A DNA stretch of 64,000 nucleotides, from assembly GCF_010015445.1 (NCBI RefSeq), contig NC_053115.1, positions 11,343,524 through 11,407,523 of the forward strand, given 5' to 3'. The notes beneath the pieces were generated by a model. The model did not search any database and was not told the DNA's origin. It was given only the letters and a program-made list of their open reading frames with translations. Shown here in pieces: positions 57,825 to 64,000 of the stretch. How positions within the stretch are numbered: position 1 is the first letter of the stretch; each line of letters starts with the position of its first letter. The position numbers were made by a program, and so were the translations under genes. The stretch comes from Perca fluviatilis. Its lineage: Eukaryota > Chordata > Actinopteri > Perciformes > Percidae.

Positions 57825-58409
57825 GCCTGGCTCCCCCCTCCTACGTACTTCCGCTCAATTTTCATTTTCCTTCAGTACATCGTCTGGGTTTGTGGTATAT
57901 CCGTGTGTTTTTTCCGGCCAAATCTTTACCGGTCCAATCAGCGAACAGAGGGAGTGGCTGAGAACGATGACGTTGAGGTCGTGCGCTAGTTTGAGTTGTA
58001 GTTCTGTAATGGTGGCGGAGAAAGATGCGAGCGAAGCCATTCGGTCCGTTGTGGCTACGCTGCCGAATATCCAGAAGTTAAAGCCCGAGCAAGAACAATC
58101 TTTGCTGAGTTTTGTTGGTGGTCATGATGTTGTGGCCCTCCTCCCCACGGGGTTTGGGAAAAGTTTGATTTTCCGCTCCGTTAGTGGTGAAGGAGTTGGC
58201 TAAGACGAACGCTAGTGATGCTAAGTCAACGTCACGACCAAACGTTAGCGATTGGTTATGGCAGATCCAGAGTGGCTCTGGGCAGATCCAATAGTTTTAA
58301 ACTTCAACAGAGTACCCGCCTTCAAGGAAGTTAACACTTGTCAATGGAGAGTGGCCAGACTCTCTGTACAAATGAAATGTCCCAGAGTCTGGTAGGACCA
58401 GGCTATATC
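57825..58409 (+). mobile_element. Short repeat with RecQ-like helicase start, copy B
   Basis: Ends TAGCCTGG and CCAGGCTA, with further inverted matches just inside (AGAGTCTGG/CCAGACTCT). A frame from about 58009 reads MVAEKDASEAIRSVVATLPN, then LKPEQEQSLLSFVGGHDVVA and LLPTGFGKSLIF. That is the RecQ-type Q-motif region followed by Walker A. It ends at a stop after 65 residues, so no other helicase motif is present. Related to 28853-29303. Confidence 0.6.
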
Positions 58410-59284
58410 ACATGTGTAATCCACAAGTTCCTGGTTTCATCTTAACTGTAAGGTTGACAGCAATTGACTTTGCATACATATGCATTCACCTTTTATCACA
58501 CCTTGTATGTTAGTTGATACCTGTCAACAAATGTTTGACAGCCAGCTGTCGCTAGTGTCAATTGTCTTGTGAATTCCTGATTTTGCTGAAAATGCAGGGC
58601 AAAGTGAGTGTGCATGTAAAACAATTGTGTATTGGCTCTGAATGTGCTGTACTGTGTTCTAACATTCAACAAATTCAATAATTCCATTTAGTTAAATTGT
58701 ATCTATAAATTGTGTTTCCAGTGTTAGTGTCATATCAGCTTGTTGTGATACATATGGTGTCAGCGAGGTCCTGTGATCAAATAAGAACAAATTAGCTCAT
58801 TTAAAAACATACAGTACCAATTTGCAACAGGTGAATGTTTATTGGAAAAAAATACAAAAGATTGAAAAGATTGAACACATCAGAGTTCAGTTGATTATTG
58901 CCAATCAATTTATCACAAGATTTGACAAACCTGGTTCAAGACCTTAATAAATTGGTTTTGTTTTCAGTTTGTGACAATTTGAAACTGCATAAAGATTAGC
59001 TGTAGTTTTCTATGAAAATTATGTCAATCAATTGACCCATAATTAGTTTTTATATACCATACAGTGAAACGTGACTGATTAAATATGTGTACAGAAATCT
59101 GGCTAAATTTAGCATTTGAAGAGGCTGAGTCATAATTAGAACTTACTCAAACCAAAGACCAACTTCCTTCCTTTGAAATACATGAGGAAACCCTCAAAGC
59201 AGTGACATATCAGACAGTGTGCGACTCTTGGCATTGTCAGAATAGCAGTGTATGTAAGACAACATCTTCTCATAGTAGCTCACA

Positions 59285-59710
59285 ATGGCGCAAGAATTGG
59301 AGCTTTCTGACTACACCACTTCACATGAGCTTCAGGGAACTAAAACAAACAGTGGTGGCACTGAGCAGTCAGGTAAGAGCACAAGTAAATACAGTATAAT
59401 TTATTAAGAGATTAAATTGAAGGATACTGCAAAACGTCATTGTTAATCAGGGATTATCTGGTGTTTTCTGTTTACTTTACTACCTGAATGTTTAAAAAAT
59501 TTCATCACAAAGATGAATCCTCAGGAACACTCAACAATGATCGGATATGTTGCTCAGATCATCAACCTTTAAAGGAAATTTGATTTAAAAAAAAGGTTTG
59601 CAAGAAACATTAGAAGACGATTCATCACATCAAAGTGTTATAAAATATTGGAGAGGGTCAGATAGCAGTGTCATTAACCCGAATTACAGAATGATTGCCT
59701 TTAGTGTGTG

Positions 59711-59746
<36 letters not shown>

Positions 59747-60629
59747 CTTGTGGAGTTTAACTCTGAAAAGACAGTTAACCACAGGTTCCCGTTAATCTTA
59801 TGATGGACATGTGATATTTAAACAAACGATCCGTCAACGGCGAAATAAAAGCCTCTTATTTACGGGACCGGTCTAAAAGACCTCCGGCTTACAGCGGGGT
59901 CTCCGAGTGTGACTGTCCGAGTGCCGAGCTAGCGGCCCGGCAGGCGCAAGCTGGTGGCCGCGTCACTTTATGGAGCTCCGAAAACTCTTTGGAGCAAATT
60001 GTCAATTTGGCAAAGATTTTTGCAAGACTGCCTATATTCGAAATTTTTATAAAAAATAAAATATTGGAGAGGGTCAGATAGCAGTGTCATTATCCCGAAT
60101 TACAGAATGATTGCCTTTAGTGTGTGTTTTTTTGTGTGTGTGTGTGTGTGTGCGTGTGTACAGGTGCAACACCCACAAAGAGAAGACTTCTCAGAATTGG
60201 GATTTTAACTTTAGGAGTGTTGTTGATCGTACAAGCTACTCTCAATATCTCCCTGCGCCTTTTCTGTAAGTTGTGAACAACAATATTTTGTCTTACATAT
60301 GCAAAATAAGTCACAGCATATGTTTCCGTTTTGCAATCATAACCCGCAATTTCTGTTTTTTGCTAGTTCATTCAAAAGAAGATACCGATCAGTTTCCTTT
60401 CAACAGCTCCGTAATAGCAGACATGTGCCAGATTGACCAGTCTCAACAGAATTCAACCCAGTCATGTTCCTGCTGCAAGAACCTACTGAGAAGACTAGTA
60501 AGGAATTATCAGGCCTTGGAAACAGAGAGAGACACCCTACGCAACAAGGTCATTCAACTGACTAGAGACCAAACTAGAGATGGTGACTATTCCCAGGAGT
60601 CTGGGTCTGGCATCATAGAGTACAGCTGA
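59285..60629 (+). CDS. Small type II membrane protein, C-type-lectin-receptor-like stalk without lectin domain
   Basis: Three exons, 59285-59372, 60164-60265 and 60367-60629, join at phase 1 each time and give 150 aa. A short cytoplasmic tail (MAQELELSDYTTSHELQGTK) is followed by basic residues and a membrane helix (about residues 37-62, LLRIGILTLGVLLIVQATLN). The ectodomain has two N-glycosylation sites (NSS, NST), a CSCCKN cluster and a coiled-coil stretch (LVRNYQALETERDTLRNKV). This layout and phase-1 introns resemble fish CD209/asialoglycoprotein/NK-receptor-like type II lectins. A stop follows where the lectin domain would start, and none is seen downstream. Either a truncated copy, a stalk-only isoform or an unrelated protein. 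The start has the context CACAATGG. Confidence 0.45.
59643..60155. repeat. Direct duplication inside intron 1 of the small membrane protein gene
   Basis: The roughly 100-base segment beginning AATATTGGAGAGGGTCAGAT and ending in a (TG)n tract occurs at about 59643-59745 and again at about 60058-60155 with one or two differences. The GC-richer material between (about 59790-60050) has no match elsewhere that I recognise. The second copy leads directly into the exon 2 acceptor. Confidence 0.8.
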
Positions 60630-62073
60630 TGTTAAGTGCAGACCACAGCCAAGTATAGACGTCAACTATTTTCACAGTGTGGAACCTCAGGTGGCCAATA
60701 TCTACCATATTGTGATGTGATGTCATATATTTTTGGCTTGTCAAGTAGCTATTAACAATTTAACAAACTTTTTACATTTCATTTTATTGCTAAAACCTTT
60801 TTTTTTTAGCAGTTACAACTTCAACCTGTAAATGTAAATGTACCTTAAAATATTGTATATTAAAACACTGGTATTGAGATGGAGCTCGGGCAGCCTGTTC
60901 GTGAAGCTCCACAGGCATCAGGCGGGCAACCCAACCACCTTGCAGAGCTCCACAAAGGTTTCTTTTCCAGCTTTTGCATATTAGACAGTAACTGGCTTTC
61001 GAATCTATGACATAGCTAATCAAGCAAGTTTGAATCTGATATTTCAGGGAAGTGCACAGACATCTTCCCCTTCTGGAAAGGAATGTGAAAACACCTCTCT
61101 AGTGACACACTTTGTACAGATACAAGTCAATATAGTTAAGGTCAGAGATTTTAGAGGACATAAACATAAGTTTATACGTTTTTATTATAAAATCTTTTGT
61201 AAGGGGACTTTAACAATGAATCAAATGACTATGTGTATGTGAAAGAGGTCGCTTTTATTATCAAACCCATAGGGAATTATCACACAACTCTGCAGTTCTC
61301 CTCTGCACTATGCAGCTTTGTAGGGTCTTTCAGCTAATTGTTTTGGTTTTACGGGCGCAAATTTACTGTTTTGGTTCACTCTCCCAGGTCTTAGTCTAGT
61401 TTTTAGCCACAGGTGTCAGCTAATAAAGCTTTGACACATGCTCTGTACACTGCCTGCCAAGCACCAAATGGAAGACAGAAAAAAATTAGGAGCTGGATAA
61501 CAGCTAAAAAGACAACATATTTCCCTCAGTAGTTGGTGGAGACCAAAACCGAGCTAAAAGGAGAGTGAATATTGGACTCAAACACAACTCCAAATAAATG
61601 CTAATGTTGTTCCACTTCAGCTGAATGTGTAAATAAGCAATTGTTTGATAACACATTTATCACATCAACTTTAAAAGGTGATATGTCAAAGTTTTGTTCA
61701 AAGCTTGTTGTGCTGCCACCAAGAGGCCAACAAAAATCAATGAATGCAGGTTTCAATAAACATTTTACTCAAGGTTGTAATATTGCTGTTGTTGATGTTT
61801 ACTATTGATGTTTTATTTTTATTTTTTTTATTGAAACCTTACAATATAAATGATAAATGTTTCCTCTTAGTGTGTGTGTAATGTGCAATCTGGACTTTCT
61901 TATTTAAAACAATAATAGTTCCTGGCTGTTGTGACATCAATCTTTACTGCAGAAGAGAGAAGTGAAAGACTAAATCCTGGCTGAGACATTTTCCTGTGGT
62001 TTTGACTGGACTCACATCCTCTTAAGAAATGTCCACTTAATTCTGCTGGTTAACCAACCTGCTCTATTTCCAA
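60630..62073. other. Gene-free stretch
   Basis: AT-rich sequence downstream of the small membrane protein gene. No coding exon and no clear repeat boundary seen. Confidence 0.45.
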
Positions 62074-62376
62074 CCTGATCTCACAGAATTCCGTGAAATG
62101 AACACGGCCCCTTAAGTTAAGGAAAAGGTCATGGGTGGGCTTACCGTGACACGCGGGAATAACGGGACGGTTGGGTTCAGGAAAAGGTCGTGGGTGGGCT
62201 TACGGTTCCATGACACGCGAGAACAACGGGACGGAAAAGACGTCATCTTCTCATTGACTTTACATTGGCATTGTTTTCCGTGGTAGCCACACAGATTTTT
62301 CACACATTCCGTGCCACCACCACGTAATGCGCTGTTAACAATTTGTGATCATTTCACGGAATTCTGTGCGACCAGG
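62074..62376. mobile_element. MITE with CACAGAATTCCGTGAAATG ends
   Basis: Inverted ends (left TCACAGAATTCCGTGAAATG, right CATTTCACGGAATTCTGTG). The interior has a direct repeat of AAAAGGTCATGGGTGGGCTTA and GACACGCG.GAA.AACGGGACGG. No coding region. Confidence 0.75.
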
Positions 62377-62693
62377 ATGTCTATTTCGTATAGGCTTCGC
62401 CCATCATTGTCTCACCCAGTAGGCCTATAGCATTGTCAGTCACACAGCATATTGTAAAAAAAATAATCGCATCAACTTCTGTATTTGATGGGCCTCCTCT
62501 GGTCCCTCTCAATTGAATGTAAGGGTGTGACCCATGATTGTTTCTAGACCAAGCATTTCTCAAAGAGAGCCACTGCATACTTAAATCCAGAAAGGTTGTT
62601 GTTGAGCTAACCTTAATTGTTTAATTTAAATTATAATATGAGGTTTTGCTATTCTCTTCCTATATCAAAGGGAACCTGCATCATAGAGCTGGG

Positions 62694-63048
62694 CAATATA
62701 TCGATATTATATTGATATTGTGATATGAGACTAGATATCGTCTTCGATTTTAGATATCGTAATATTGTAATATGGCATAAGTGTCTTTTCTTGGTTTTAA
62801 AGGCTGCATTACAGTAAAGTGATGTCATTTTCTGAACTTACCAGACTGTTGTAACTGTTCTATTATTTGCCTTTACCCACTTAGTCATTATATCCACATT
62901 ACTGATGATTATTTATCTAAAATCTCTTTGTGTAAATATTTTGTGAAAGCACAGATAGTCAACACTACAATATCGTTGCGATATTGATATCGAGGTATTT
63001 GGTCGAAAATATTGTGATATTTGATTTTCTCCATATCGCCCAGCCCTA
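62694..63048. mobile_element. hAT-type MITE with perfect 8-bp target duplication
   Basis: Ends TAGAGCTGGGCAATATATCG and CGCCCAGCCCTA, flanked by CTGCATCA at 62686-62693 and 63049-63056. Subterminal ATATCG repeats. No transposase. Confidence 0.88.
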
Positions 63049-63119
63049 CTGCATCAGAATGCAGAGGAGCTTCTGCTCAGAGTTATTTAGTATGTTCTTT
63101 GTTGTCCTCCAAGTGTTCC

Positions 63120-63122
<3 letters not shown>

Positions 63123-63200
<78 letters not shown>
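63123..63200. repeat. (AT)39 microsatellite
   Basis: Seventy-eight uninterrupted bases of alternating AT. Confidence 0.97.
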
Positions 63201-63203
<3 letters not shown>

Positions 63204-64000
63204 CATACTATGACTTTTCTTCTTTTTTTAAACTTAAAATATTCCCCTTGTTTAATACATTATTGGTATAATTCAAATATATATGCATATAATATATGAG
63301 TAGGAAAAATAAAATATGTTTTTTTTTTTTTTTTTTTTTCCAAGTATAAAGTAATAAAAGTAGGAGAATGAGGAGAGGGCTTTTCTGAGTCAATTAAGTC
63401 TCCTTTGTCTACAAACTTTCTAGAGATCACCAAGTCTTTCTTTGCTGATAAGTTTGTCAAAGGTAAACTGACAGAAATGAGAGCTGCAGCACATTCACTC
63501 ATCATTTCTCATTAACACTCCTGGCTTTGTTTTAATTAGCGGTTTTGACTGACACCTGTGCTCCTGTGACACTGTGGCTTCTGTTATCCTCCTTCCCAGC
63601 TGTTGCTTGTCAATCATCCCAAAGTTGTCTCTTGTCTCTGGCTGTGTTCGAATAGTCATTTTTGCTTAGGAAGGTTCTTAACTGAGGGAAAGGACCTGGA
63701 TGTATGTAAGTGGCAGCCATGAATTCTCTTAATGCTAAAGAAAGGGGCTTCAATGCTTCCTTTCTTTGTTTAGCATAAGGTACACAGGACCATCCTTTAC
63801 AAAAGGAAAATAGATAATGCAGTCCCACAATTCCTAGCAGCAGCAACATTTAAAGCTACGCACCATTCGGCTGTTCACGGAAACTAACAATATGCCTATC
63901 TTAGGTAAATTTAACAATTATTTTCATATAATCATACTAATTAGGATTCATGTCGATAAATACAAGTGGATAGGAGGGTGAGTGTTAGCAACTGTTCTCA
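63201..64000. other. Right edge, no gene seen
   Basis: Contains a T22 run near 63319-63340 and otherwise non-coding sequence. The part from about 63640 (TGTTCGAATAGTCA onward) has the look of a dispersed repeat, but its other end is not in view. Confidence 0.35.

Noticed and set aside
63610..63849. Minus-strand frame of 79 codons starting MLLLLGIVGL
   Set aside because: The start is hydrophobic, but the sequence looks like a dispersed repeat, has no recognisable domain and lies at the window edge.
1..64000. CRISPR arrays, operons and Shine-Dalgarno sites
   Set aside because: The window is vertebrate nuclear DNA with spliced genes; no spaced short repeat array was seen.

Overview
The window is nuclear DNA from a ray-finned fish. 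It holds large multi-exon vertebrate genes with GT-AG introns, and many fish-type transposons (Tc1/mariner, hAT, Kolobok-like and Harbinger-like MITEs, tRNA-derived SINEs, L1/L2-type LINE tails) and microsatellites. The repeat repertoire looks percomorph; this is an inference from repeat style, and no species can be named.

From left to right: (1) evc2 (limbin) on the minus strand, about 0.2-17.4 kb, with 22 proposed coding exons. All phases join; only the first two exons are uncertain. (2) An 834-bp interval between start codons, the probable shared evc2/evc promoter. (3) evc on the plus strand, 18.2-31.9 kb, with 20 coding exons giving 976 codons. Evc and Evc2 are the two membrane subunits of the ciliary EvC complex that supports Hedgehog signalling at the base of primary cilia, and their divergent pairing is the conserved vertebrate arrangement. 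(4) A MINAR1-type (KIAA1024/UPF0258) gene on the plus strand, 34.4-38.0 kb, with three coding exons and 803 codons. (5) racgap1 on the plus strand, 41.7-49.4 kb, with a non-coding first exon and 16 coding exons (630 codons), preceded by a CDE/CHR-like cell-cycle promoter element. (6) A repeat-rich, gene-poor stretch from 50.9 kb to the end. It contains one small candidate type II membrane protein gene at 59.3-60.6 kb that resembles the stalk of a C-type lectin receptor without the lectin domain.

The evc2 and evc introns are heavily colonised. They contain three copies of one MITE family (one of which landed on an evc splice donor and duplicated it), two Kolobok-like TTAA elements, two hAT elements with perfect 8-bp target duplications, three Tc1-type elements, a tRNA-SINE, an antisense L1 tail, a Harbinger remnant and a short repeat carrying a RecQ-like Walker A motif.

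The points most worth a second look are: the MITE that duplicated an evc splice donor; the RFX X-box consensus in all three MITE copies inside these ciliary genes; the homopolymer patch replacing a conserved part of the racgap1 RhoGAP domain; the CDE/CHR module at racgap1; the AACGTT cluster in racgap1 intron 1; and two repeats that retain a RecQ-type helicase start. I found no CRISPR array, rRNA gene or stand-alone tRNA gene, and no clearly new multi-gene system.
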